A stretch of DNA of 64,000 bases from Theocolax elegans. Lineage: Eukaryota; Arthropoda; Insecta; Hymenoptera; Cerocephalidae. This document shows, in pieces, positions 35,711 to 45,771 of this stretch (position 1 is its first letter; each line of letters starts with the position of its first letter). The stretch lies in NCBI GenBank assembly GCA_026168455.1, contig CM047427.1:60527249-60591248 (forward strand), read 5' to 3'. A model generated the notes under the pieces. It saw only the letters and a list, made by a program, of their open reading frames with translations. It was not told the origin of the DNA and ran no database searches. Position numbers and translations under genes: made by a program.

Positions 35711-35790
35711 ACAGGAACAACAAAATAGCTCAGTTGGTAGAGAGTAAGCCTCCGGATCTAAAGATCCGAGGTTCAATTCCCGCGGATTGA
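35711..35790 (+). other. tRNA-like Pol III unit (right, element A)
   Basis: A box TAGCTCAGTTGG at 35726-35737, B box GGTTCAATTCC at 35770-35780, then CGCGG and a T-run at about 35793-35802 as terminator. It mirrors the unit at 34345-34423. Acceptor-stem pairing is poor. Confidence 0.72.
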
Positions 35791-36823
35791 AATTTTTTTT
35801 TTATTAGTTGAAATTTTGTGCATTTAAAAATGTATTTTTTCGCTTGCCCAGGACATTTTTTAAATTTGTATACGAAATACATTTTTCAAAGGCATTTTCG
35901 ACGTTGCTCAAACGTTATTACAACGTTATTTCCACCTATCGCGGCAACTTACATAAATCTTAGCGGACATATCCCACGTTGTAGCAACGTTGTTCTAACG
36001 TTTCAACAACTTTTATAACAACGTTGTAACGTTGTCAAAACAACGTTGCCACAACGTTGTGTGCTAGTAAGGTATAGTTTTAACCTAACCGCATTAAGAT
36101 TCGTTCTAATACACTCACAGGTTCAATCTATGTGAAATTTATGCTACACATTAAAGACATAAAACTTCATAGGTTAAACCTGTAGCGCCTCGGAATTAAA
36201 CTATAAACATACGCTTGGTTAGAGAGTACGCCAATTTTAATCTTTTAATATAAATAGTTGCAATGCGATTCTTTCTCGAATCTTTCTCAGCGAATCTTTC
36301 TGAAGTATCAAAGACCGACGAATAATATAAGTGCGAAGTTATATGCGTAGGAAAAATTTGTAAAAATGAATATAGTTTGAAGACTCGAGAATTAGAAATT
36401 AGTGAAATAGACCTATAGTTTGTAGTTTGATATTTATTTCCTGCTTTATAGATTGGTATTACAATAGCTCTTCTAAGCGTATCCGGCCAAATTGTTGAAT
36501 CCACAGATAAGTTAAAAATATAAATCATCGGTCCAGCTATGTAATTTGGTAAAGTTTTTATTATTTTTGCGCTTATTTCATCAACTCCCCCGACTTATCT
36601 TTTAATTATTTTTTTTTATTTCAACTATATTATTAGGATCCATAAAAGTTCTTTTCTGATTCATAGGTACATTAGGTAAGTTGTTTTCTATTGGTTCTTT
36701 TATTTTATCTCTTAATTTTATTCCCACATTATCATTATCAACCTTATTACCATCATCATCTATTAAATATTCTATTTTGTTAATCTTTTTATATTCCTTT
36801 TTACCTAGTTTACTTTATATTAA

Positions 36824-36972
36824 CCTTTAGAGGACGGGATGGCCCGTATATGGGCCATGCCCATGATCGACCCTTTACATGTGTTAGTTTTGAGATGTGA
36901 GACATCACAAAAACTCGATTTCTATAGAAAAGTGAGAGAAAACAGTAAATCCAAATCCCCGTCCTCTAAAAG
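36824..36972. mobile_element. 149-bp TTAA-flanked MITE (piggyBac-like), copy 2
   Basis: Same length and nearly the same sequence as 35238-35386, with TTAA at 36820-36823 and 36973-36976. The right end has one change (CTAAAAG). It sits inside the degenerate LINE, giving an insertion order. Confidence 0.9.
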
Positions 36973-37801
36973 TTAAACTCCATAATCTTTTCGCGTTGCT
37001 GCTACTCTCCAGAAATTTATTGTGCTCATATTTAAATTTTGCTTCTTTTATTATTTTATTCAACGATTTTACATATTTTTTATATTCATTTTTGAGTTCC
37101 AAATTGGTTATATCCTTATTCCATAATTTGTACAAATTTTCTTTTTTCTTGCATGAGACCATTATCACTTGCGTAATCCAAGTCTTTCTAGGCATATTTT
37201 GATTTTTACTATTATTTACTAACGCTTTCTCTATGCAGTCCTTTATATATGCTATTAGCTTATTTATTGCTTTATTTGGGTCTTTTATTGTTGTAATCTT
37301 TGTCCACTTTGTTTTTCAAGCAACTTTACATAATTTGGTATAATTTTATTTTCTAGAAATGATTATATTTGCATCCGTGTTTATTTTTCCGTCTACTGGC
37401 ATAATTAAAGGATAATGATCTGTGAATATCTTTTTTATTTTATACATATCATAATTTAATAAGTTACTTTTAACAAAAAATTTATCTATGCATGAGCCTT
37501 TATCCATATCATTTTCAGTAGGTCTAGTTATCCCACTGAAACCTGCAAAATACATTTGTTCTAACATATTTTCTAAAAATTCATGACTTATATGATCATT
37601 ATTTCTTATATCTATATTAAAGTCTCCTACAATTGTATGATTTTCCCTAAAATTTTGCTCTAATAAAAATTTTTTTAATTCGTGTATAAATTCTAGCTTA
37701 GGAAAATTATGCGATCTATATATAGCAGATACTAAAAGATCTTCATTTTTTATTTTAATTTTTGTATTTATAATTTTTAAATTTCCGTATTCTACAGTTT
37801 C

Positions 37802-38243
37802 TTTTTTTTTTTTTTTTGTTATTTAACGTCGCTCTATTTATGCTGCCAGGGCTAATCAGCGACGGAGGTGAACGGTGTGTCTGTAAACAAAGCACATGTA
37901 GTTGAAACAGTGGTGCTTGTGTCCATCGGAAGATATCATCGGTCACTGTAATTAGTCTAATAATTACAGTTTCCTGTCCTCCCGATGGAACCACCGCGAT
38001 CCTCTTTACATCTTCGCGTCCCTAACGTTCCCTATAGTTCAGATGCCCGTGCCTCTCATGCACTGACAAGTGCACAAAACGCACGCACACCCGAACTGGC
38101 GTCACATTATAGTGACACGCCGAGCCACTGAGTCGCGGTGTTCGAAAAATGCACATGAAAAAATTTTCAGAGGTACACGTCTGGGATCGAATCCACGACC
38201 CTCGGTGTGAGAGTCGGGAGCTCTACCTATGAGCCACCGCGGC
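37802..38243 (-). mobile_element. tRNA-derived SINE, 442 bp, with target duplication
   Basis: Read on the minus strand, the 5' end at 38243 begins with a tRNA-like head: TGGCTCATAGGTAGAG (A box) and GATTCGATCCC (B box). A GC-richer body follows, and it ends in a poly-A tail (T-run 37802-37817 on plus). An 11-bp target duplication TCTACAGTTTC flanks it at 37791-37801 and 38244-38254. Removing the insert and one duplicate rejoins the LINE endonuclease reading frame. Such SINEs are transcribed by Pol III and moved by a partner LINE. Confidence 0.93.
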
Positions 38244-39149
38244 TCTACAGTTTCATTTATTTCATTAAAATTTTATACTTCAAAATTTACTACTCCATCT
38301 AATTTATTGATTTTACTTTCATTATAATACATTTTATATCCTTGCATACTTAAAAGTTGAGAACATACCAAATTCCATGTTTCTGCACATATAGCTATAC
38401 ATGGTTTTACTTTCAAACTTTCTATAAAACATTCCAATTTTAACAGACTCGCATTTAAGCTTCTAATATTAACATATAGTATATGATTTTGTTCTGACTT
38501 AATAATATTATTAAATTCTTTTACATTACTTATTGTTGTTTCTCTTTTTTCTAATTGACTTATCGTTATCCATTAGAATACCGAAGATGTACTTCTTGAT
38601 CTAGAACTTAGCGATCTTAAAGTCAATGTTGATTCTTTTCTCTCAACGTTTTAATAGTTTTCTTTTCCATAGAACTGTAACTTTCTACATTACCTATGTA
38701 TCTCTGTATATTAGGTTTCACAACGAAGTCTGTCATGTTTACATAATTTTTAATTTTCATTTTTACCCATATGATCTAACCTATGATTTTTTTTAATTTA
38801 TCGTTACTAAATTTACAGTTAATGCAACATAATTTACTGCTTACACATTTACTAGTAATATGGTTTCCCGCGCACTTTAAACATACCGTTACATTCCTGC
38901 ATTACGAGACATTATGACCTAATCTTCCACAATTAAAACATAGTTTGACCTATATTATATCAAAAACTTTGCAGTTTTGATATTCTACGAATAATTTGTT
39001 CCTATTTTCCTGAATATATTTATGTAATTCTCCAGTTATTTCCATTATTGCGGTTGTTTTTCCATTTTTTGCATTCACATTTAACTTCAACAGTTTTCTT
39101 TTTGTTTAAATATATTTCATGACATACACATAAATATTAATAAAGAATA

Positions 39150-39695
39150 ACTATTATATTAGATAAAGAAGCAGCCATTAAGAAAGCTTCTCAATCCATA
39201 GTTAGAGAAGATAAACAACTTGTTTATGCAGCGTATGAAAATTTTCACACATTGCCTGACGCATTCAAGTCTTTAAAAAAAAAGGAAGAACTGCTTCATT
39301 AAACAGAATTGGATAAGACAGAGATGACTCAACGTTCGAAAATCACTCCAAAACTTTTAGCAATTTTAGATAAATTAAGAGAAGTAGTTAAAACCCTTAA
39401 TCGAAGCATTGAAGCTTCGGATAAATTGAAGGCTCTGATATGATTTCAAAATACATCCTATTGGATGCTATACGTATTTCTTGTTATGTCCGAATACTTG
39501 AATGTCATCGATGTTCTAAGCCGAGAAGTTAAATTAATGCAAGACTTACTTCAAATAATAGAGCCAATCAAAGGAGCAACTACATTAATCAGTGGCGAAA
39601 TGTATTCAACTAATAGCATATTACTTCCCGTAAATAATGGAATGGAAAATTGTATTTCACAAACATTTTCTTCAACTAAATTAGTTACAGATTAA
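39150..39695 (+). pseudogene. hAT/ZBED-type transposase remnant
   Basis: Plus-strand pieces with stops between them: AAIKKASQSIVREDKQLVY, then KITPKLLAILDKLREVVKTL, then 39465-39695 with REVKLMQDLLQIIEPIKGAT and TLISGEMYSTNSILLPVNNG. The last resembles the stretch before the catalytic region in hAT-family and ZBED proteins, where 'ATxxLSGExYxTxSxxLPxxxxL' is common. It is degenerate and truncated, with no active site seen. Confidence 0.55.
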
Positions 39696-39866
39696 AAAAA
39701 ATATTGTTTACAATTTCATACAGTTTTAAAAAAAATTAAAATTAGTGCCACTATTATCAATTCTAATAGTGAGTAGTGAAACTATATCGGCTTCAGCTCA
39801 CCATTACAAGCCTAGCGTTATAGCTACGATTATAGTCAATCGGTCCGAATTTAAGGTATCATTCTC

Positions 39867-40463
39867 GTTTAACGCTCAAAAAAGATTGTTTTTAAGAAAA
39901 TATTATTGAACATATGGGTACAAAAGATGTTGGGGTTATCAGGCACAGTCTGTGAGTACTAAAAAATTTTTTGTTATTATTTACAATTTTTATACACGAA
40001 AATTGTTGATAAACATGACTCCTTGAAAAGTAGCTGGAGATCAAACGGCTTTAGATTTGATGTTACAGTTGCTATCGAACTACAATCGTGTTAAAATATT
40101 ATTTTAACTATTTTTTTTGCAAAAAATAGTGAAAAAAGTACGATTTTTTTCATTTGTCGCCATTTTATTTTTTATAATAAAAAAATCAATTTCCATAGTT
40201 TATGCAATAACCACTATTATACCAAATCTAAAGCAGTTTGATTTTTTTGTTTCAGATAAAGCGTTCCCCAGATATCATGTACGCCAACATCCTACCTACT
40301 TTTCGAGAAGTCATGTTTATCAGTAATTTTCGTATATAAAAAGTGTAAAAAATAATAAAAAATTTTTTTTTGTATTTGAAAATTCCAACACAACTTTTGT
40401 ATCCATATGTTCAATAATATTTTTTAAAAAAATTTTAAAAATAACCTTTTTTGAGCGATAAAC
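39867..40463. mobile_element. foldback element
   Basis: The left arm GTTTAACGCTCAAAAAAG pairs with the right arm TTTTTTGAGCGATAAAC. The arms also share ATTATTGAACATATGGGTAC / GTATCCATATGTTCAATAAT. The arms are about 90 bp around a unique centre. Non-coding. Confidence 0.75.
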
Positions 40464-40759
40464 CACAATTACTCTTTAGAGGGAGTCCGTACCGATAGCT
40501 TCACAAATCTGCCACCCGAAAAATGTACGAGCAGAAGTGGCGTTGCCGTCAGATAGGCTGAGTTCATATTCGACAATAATTATGGGCAATGAAAAGAAAA
40601 TAGAGTTTTTTACCACACATTATCAGAGTTTGAGCGCCAATGCTATTAATGTAATGATTAATTACATATTACTTAGCTGATCGAAAATCAGTATTTTCGA
40701 CGAAAAGTGATGTGTGATGTGCGATACGTGAAAAGTGATGATTACAATGTCGTAGCCTT

Positions 40760-41537
40760 TTCTCGCTCATTTTGTGTTCTTGTTCGAAATTCCATGAGTA
40801 AATCTTCGTCATTTATGATACGGCAATACTCATCGAGGAACTCGATCTCAAAATCATGCCAATCTCAAAGAGATGACTAAACTGTTCTATACTAGAACAG
40901 AGTTGATTTTGAGAACACATCGGGCAGGGCACTAAACATCCTGCGATCTGAGAATTCGTTGTCACTTCTGAAGTCGTGCAAATGGTTCAGAAACTCTTCT
41001 GGTCGTGCGTTCAGTTATCATCTTTACGATACCTTGGCCTGGTCTCGTAAGAGTTTCTCTCCCGAGGGTCATCTCCATTATCCGTCCAGGAACTCCTACG
41101 TCTACTGGTAGGAGAATTCCTAGTCTCTTATCGGCCTCCTGTTGCTCTCTGAGATTCGGATCTCCTACGAGTATGTTCGCGATCGGACGAATCCGTCTGA
41201 GTACCGTGATCGCATGTGGCTACCGCACGCTTCTCTCGAGGCGTTTCTCTACATCTGTCCGACTTCTCGCTGTGATCTATCACCGGACTTAGCCTCCGGT
41301 TAAGTTCGGTTGTCGAGTTTACGGTTAGACTGACGTTTATGAGTACGTCTCTCCGTATATTCATCACGACGTTCATCGTTGCTTGAGGCTCTACTCACAG
41401 AACGATTTTGTCGTGGCTTTCTGTTAGAAGTTGTGTACTCACGCCTCTCTATTCTATCTTGCCCTACACAAGTCTTAGAAGAGGTGTCACGACGTCTTGA
41501 GTCAATCATCGGTTTGTCGTGAGATTGAATGCTGACG
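40760..41537 (-). pseudogene. Arg/Ser-rich coding remnant beside the assembly gap
   Basis: Minus-strand open stretches 41537-41300 (runs into the gap) and 41376-41128 are rich in Arg, Ser, Asp and Glu (SNDERRDEYTERRTHKRQ; DSSDREHTRRRSESQRATGG), in different frames. Composition is more GC-rich than around it. It could be part of a retroelement gag-like ORF or of an SR-type protein. I do not recognise it. Confidence 0.35.
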
Positions 41538-41637
41538 NNNNNNNNNNNNNNNNNNNNNNNNNNNNNNNNNNNNNNNNNNNNNNNNNNNNNNNNNNNNNNN
41601 NNNNNNNNNNNNNNNNNNNNNNNNNNNNNNNNNNNNN
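41538..41637. other. assembly gap (100 N)
   Basis: Exactly 100 N, the usual placeholder for a scaffold join of unknown size. Distances across it are not reliable. Confidence 1.
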
Positions 41638-42479
41638 ATTTAATGTTAAAATACATTGTTTTGATTACGGTCTGTAAAATAGCGTTAATAAACCAATGTA
41701 GATTTTAGAATCTCATTTAAAAAATAAGTATATAATATTATATCATCATTTGAAATGCATTGCGTTCTGAATAATTTGAGCTTAATAATTAGACATAAAA
41801 TATCTGAAAATGATCAAATTTGGAGTTTGTATCTAACTTTAAAAAACATAGTCAGCATTATGGTACTTTTGGTAAAATAAACTGGATGTAATCTAATCAA
41901 ATATAATTTAGGTAAATTATTTAGCTTCGTTTATAAAATCTTCTCATGAATAAAAACAATGTCAAAGCAATAACAATTTAATTATTTCCACTACTCTATT
42001 TCATGATTTATCGTATTAACGACAGATGTCACATAGAAATAAGGCTAATCTGCAAACGGTGAGATTATGGTTACTATATATTAATAGCCCGTTTAACCGC
42101 TTTACACCTCATCTATAATTGCGAGCATATACTGCAAAATTAAGCGTTTAAAATGTAAGAAATGTAAGAAATGTAAATTATAAATTAATTTGATATTCAA
42201 AAATCGAATCAGGTGACTATATGTAACTGTATGCAATGATCAACTGTATAACGGAAGACTACTCATCATATTCAGCAACGATCGAAATAAATCAAACTAT
42301 TTTCCCCATTAATAAGTTATTAAAAATTTTAATAATTAAAATTTGATGTAGTAAAAATTACAATAAAGTATAGTGAAATTTTTATCCTCATAAATTATAC
42401 TATATTAGTTAGTAATTCTGCTTTTTATAAATGCAGAAATTTTATGCAGAAACCTGTAAAATGACCTTCCTAATTTTCT

Positions 42480-43520
42480 TATTTATGAGACTCCATCTTG
42501 GGATTTGGAATCAATCACACTGAATATTAACGAGTTTGTCGACATCATTTCAAGTCGGATAATTTATTTGTTTAATGAGCATGCCCCTGTAGAATCATAT
42601 ATCACTCGCTCTAGACGTAAACTTTGGATTGATGACTCTACATAAATTAATTAAAAAAAAAATTATGTTCATAGGCAAGCTAAGGTTATGCAGTGGCGGT
42701 CTACCTCTCATTAAGAAGACTAGCGATTTTACCGACATATAGGAGTGACCGTCTTTAATTTTTATCAATAACTAATCCAGTTTTTGGGGAGTTTCGAGAC
42801 CAGAGCCCGATTCTATACAATAATATAAGTAACTTGTCAAATTTTGGTGCAAATTCATTGAGTATTTATGAAGAATTTGACAAGTTACTTGTAATACTGT
42901 ATAGAATGGGGCTCTGGTCCAAAAATTTCCCAAAAACTGGTTTGGTTATTGATAAAAATAAAAAACAGCACTTATTCAGGCTTATTCAGGTTATGTCGCA
43001 TAAAAATTACAGTTTTGCACTATTCTTCGTTAATAATGAATGCATGAATTTGCACCAAAATTTGACAGATTACTTATATTATTATATAGAATGGTGCTTT
43101 AACGCCAAAATTCCTCAAAAACATTTTTAGTTATTGATAAAAATTAAAAACGGTAACTCCGTATGTCCGATATGTCGGTAAAATCGCTAGTTTCGACGTC
43201 CTCTTAAGTAACGAACAAAATCTGTGATTGCAGAGTGATATGTGTGATTGATGCTATGTTTATGGAAATATCACTCCTTTTAAAGAAGAGTTGGAATTGA
43301 TGATTCAAGCTCACTAATGCTTACTCGAATCTTCGTCAGTCAGCTCGTCTGCTATCCAAACCATTGATTATACCGCCGAACCGAACAGAATCATGGAGGA
43401 GTTCATTTATATTATATACCTCATACTTTCTAAACGCTCTTCCTCAGCTATTATCAGAATTCAACATTAAGAATATTAACCAATTCCGGAAAATCTTAGG
43501 AGACTGGTTATTAGACTAGC
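42480..43520 (+). pseudogene. non-LTR retrotransposon remnant, interrupted
   Basis: Plus-strand 42500-42645 reads EFVDIISSRIIYLFNEHAPV and onward to RRKLWIDDST, like the segment linking endonuclease and RT in insect LINEs. About 43420-43520 reads FLNALPQLLSEFNIKNINQF followed by ILGDWLL, like the C-terminal 'FNxLPxxI...FKxxLKxWLL' of such elements. Everything between is lost, and a foldback sits at 42720-43191. Confidence 0.45.
42720..43191. mobile_element. foldback MITE (CTAGCGATTTTACCGACATA ends)
   Basis: Terminal inverted repeats CTAGCGATTTTACCGACATA / TATGTCGGTAAAATCGCTAG are perfect. The arms continue with ATTTTTATCAATAACTAA / TTAGTTATTGATAAAAAT. The centre contains a further inverted pair around the word GCAAATTCAT/ATGAATTTGC. 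Non-coding. Confidence 0.85.
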
Positions 43521-44379
43521 GATTACTTTTATAATCAGTTTTAAGTTATATTGTTGCGGTTTATTTATTTATATATTAGCGATGCGATTGTTATTTTACT
43601 GCGTGGTATCCAAATATTATTGTTTTAAAATCTTGGTGCTGAAAACTTACCTATCCTTTTTATTCTTTATTAAATATTGAAAATGCCAAATCGAAGCGAT
43701 TTGGTCAGTAACTTACTTTATGCAGCTACCTATAGCTTGTATATATTCTTTGTAATTTTAAACTGTTGAGCCTTACGGGGTTGTCCTCCCTGGCTAAATG
43801 AATCGTATCTATCTATCTTTCTCTCACATAAGAGCCTCGCACGCGCAGACTATCTATCATCTCTTTCTTTTCTATCAATGTATTTTAAAGGAGTTTTTTC
43901 TCCCTTCAGAAGTTTCTCCTTTCACGTACAATAAGGAACACGATTTGTATACCTCAAAATTACCATTGAATCATTCAGAAATCCATATTTCCCATCATAC
44001 ATGGTAATAGTTCAATCGCTGCCAAACGATGTTTATAACATGTTTATTATTAATAATAAATTACATTATTTGTATTAATGGCTAATGAACATTTTTCATT
44101 ATTTTTTTAATTTTTGTTTCAATCGTAAGCAAAAAAATCGAAAATAGATTTACATATATAGATACTTTTATTTATAAGATAAATATTTACCTACATTTGT
44201 CAGAGCATATGTCGATAAATAACAAATATCTGCTGTTATGTCTTAGAAATCAGTAAGTTCATATTTATTAATTAACTTTAATTGCAAATTTTGATACCTT
44301 AAAAATCGATAAATACAAACATAAATTATGTGTCCTAAAAGTAAAAGTAATACAAAAAGAACTTAATCTCATCGAGTTA

Positions 44380-44462
44380 GTATATATTTTATTGCCAAAG
44401 TTTTAACCGTATCACTTTCTATCACGATCATCTTCAGTGCTTATATTTCGACGTTTCAATAT
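44380..44462 (-). mobile_element. possible Penelope-like element tail
   Basis: Minus-strand sense has GAAACGTCGAAATATAAGC followed by ACTGAAGATGATCGTGATAG, a wording typical of arthropod Penelope-like element ends. It is a short fragment cut by the solo LTR next to it. A similar CGACGTTTCAGACGTTTTAA occurs at about 18821. Confidence 0.4.
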
Positions 44463-44785
44463 TGTTACGTATGTAGGGTGGGTGGACCTATCGTTGGTTC
44501 GTCTAATCGATGAACTCTAATGAAGAATCGGATATCAGTTGTGAATCTTTTATTAATCTTGAAGGAACCGTGAATAGTATGTCTTGTCTTGTCGCTTCGC
44601 GCTCTTGTTGCCCTTGCACTTGCCCGAGTTCGTGCTCCCGTTCCCCGTTGGCAATATTCTGTCTTGTCAACGATGATTTCGGGGGGTCAATGCGTTTTCC
44701 GTGCTGACAGAGCGCGTGTAGCAATGGTTCGGGAGTTTCGCAATTTCGGTCGCTGATTCAAGCCGACCTTGAATCGTACGTGACA
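44463..44785. mobile_element. solo LTR (323 bp), TG...CA ends, 4-bp target duplication
   Basis: Starts TGTTACGTATGTAGGG and ends CGTACGTGACA, with ATAT at 44459-44462 and 44786-44789. It is GC-richer than its flanks. The TG/CA ends and 4-bp duplication point to a Ty3/gypsy-type LTR left after recombination between two LTRs. The short open frames within it are on both strands and not coding. Confidence 0.75.
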
Positions 44786-44789
44786 ATAT

Positions 44790-45771
44790 TATAGTCCATG
44801 TGAAGACATAGACTTAATAATAACATAGACCTAATAATAACTCGAACCACTCCAAAGTCCGTGGCAGCAACTAAATATTTAAATATTTAACAATTAATAT
44901 TTTAATGTCGTTATGTGTAATAATATATGCAAAAAGGCTTTTTTATGTAACATTACTCGACCGAACAGTAATTTCTACCTAACCAATACCTTTAGAAAGA
45001 TAGTATCAAAAACTAAAACATTAAGAACACAAATACTAGGGAATTCAGACTTAAAGCACTAAATTTGAGTTTATGTTTCTATTAAATGACTTTCTCATAC
45101 TCAGAAATATTTCACAGCTACGATTACTAGGCTATTTTTCATACTCATTTTCAAACAATTTCACCATTTTAAATAGATTGATTTCCAGTAGAGACGTTGT
45201 TACGGATGTTACAAAATATTATCAAGGAGCCCTGGATATCTGCAGAAATTTTCTTTATAACTCTTTATTTTAATGATTGAAAATTAAAAAAGATTCTCCA
45301 AGTTTATGCAATATTATTTAATTAAAAATTGTTGAAACTCTGCTGCTGCTAATTTGTCGCTTATATTTTATAGATCGAATGTATCTTAATGACAGACAGA
45401 AAAAAATTTGAAAATATGGACAAAATTAAGAAAATTTTTAATTTTTTGGTTATCAGAAGACGAAACAATAATTGAATATTTTCTTTTTTGTGCAAAACTA
45501 TTATTAGAGTGACTTTTCTGAAAAATAAAAGTCAAAACGGCGTAATTCAATAAGTCAATAAAGGATGGTTAGAACTACTACTAATGACTGAAACAATAAC
45601 AAATAATAGTAACAAATTTCTTTAATAACAAGATTTGACAATTAGTACCATTAACTTATCTTAATTCTTAAGAAGTCATTAATCATATTAATTTGATAAA
45701 TAAAATTCTTATGTAAGTTATTTGTACATAGTCTCGATACGAATCAAAATACTTCGAGGTAGGTATATAAA
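44790..45771. other. intergenic downstream of OR gene
   Basis: AT-rich; no gene or clear repeat seen. Confidence 0.45.

Larger units (their letters stand above)
34047..36235. mobile_element. large foldback element with two outward tRNA-like units
   Basis: The left arm (34047-34345) and right arm (35800-36235) are inverted copies. Both carry CTCTCTAACCAAGCGTATGT and CAACGTTG-rich segments; the right arm has about 130 extra bp. Inside each arm is a tRNA-like unit facing outward (34345-34423 minus; 35711-35790 plus). Next to the left unit is a 20-bp-stem hairpin (34426-34445 with 34476-34495). The core 34499-35709 has its own inverted ends CCCGAGTAGAAATG / CATTTCTACTCGGG. It has no transposase. 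A related architecture with different arms occurs at 58320-59560. Confidence 0.8.
36196..39110 (-). pseudogene. degenerate non-LTR retrotransposon (second LINE type)
   Basis: Minus strand. ORF1 remains at about 39000-38760 have CCHC-type knuckles (CFNCGRLGHNVS, CLKCAGNHITSKC) and internal stops. The ORF2 endonuclease at about 38400-37346 carries GDFNIDI, SCIDKFFVK and TDHYPLIM. A linker is at 37195-36905. The first RT motif is at 36528-36380 (IVIPIYKAGNKYQTTNYR). The rest of the RT is missing. The endonuclease is split by a SINE (37802-38243) and the linker/RT junction by a TTAA MITE (36824-36972). It is AT-rich and far older than the R1-type LINE. The family is CR1/Jockey/I-like; I cannot narrow it further. 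Confidence 0.82.
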
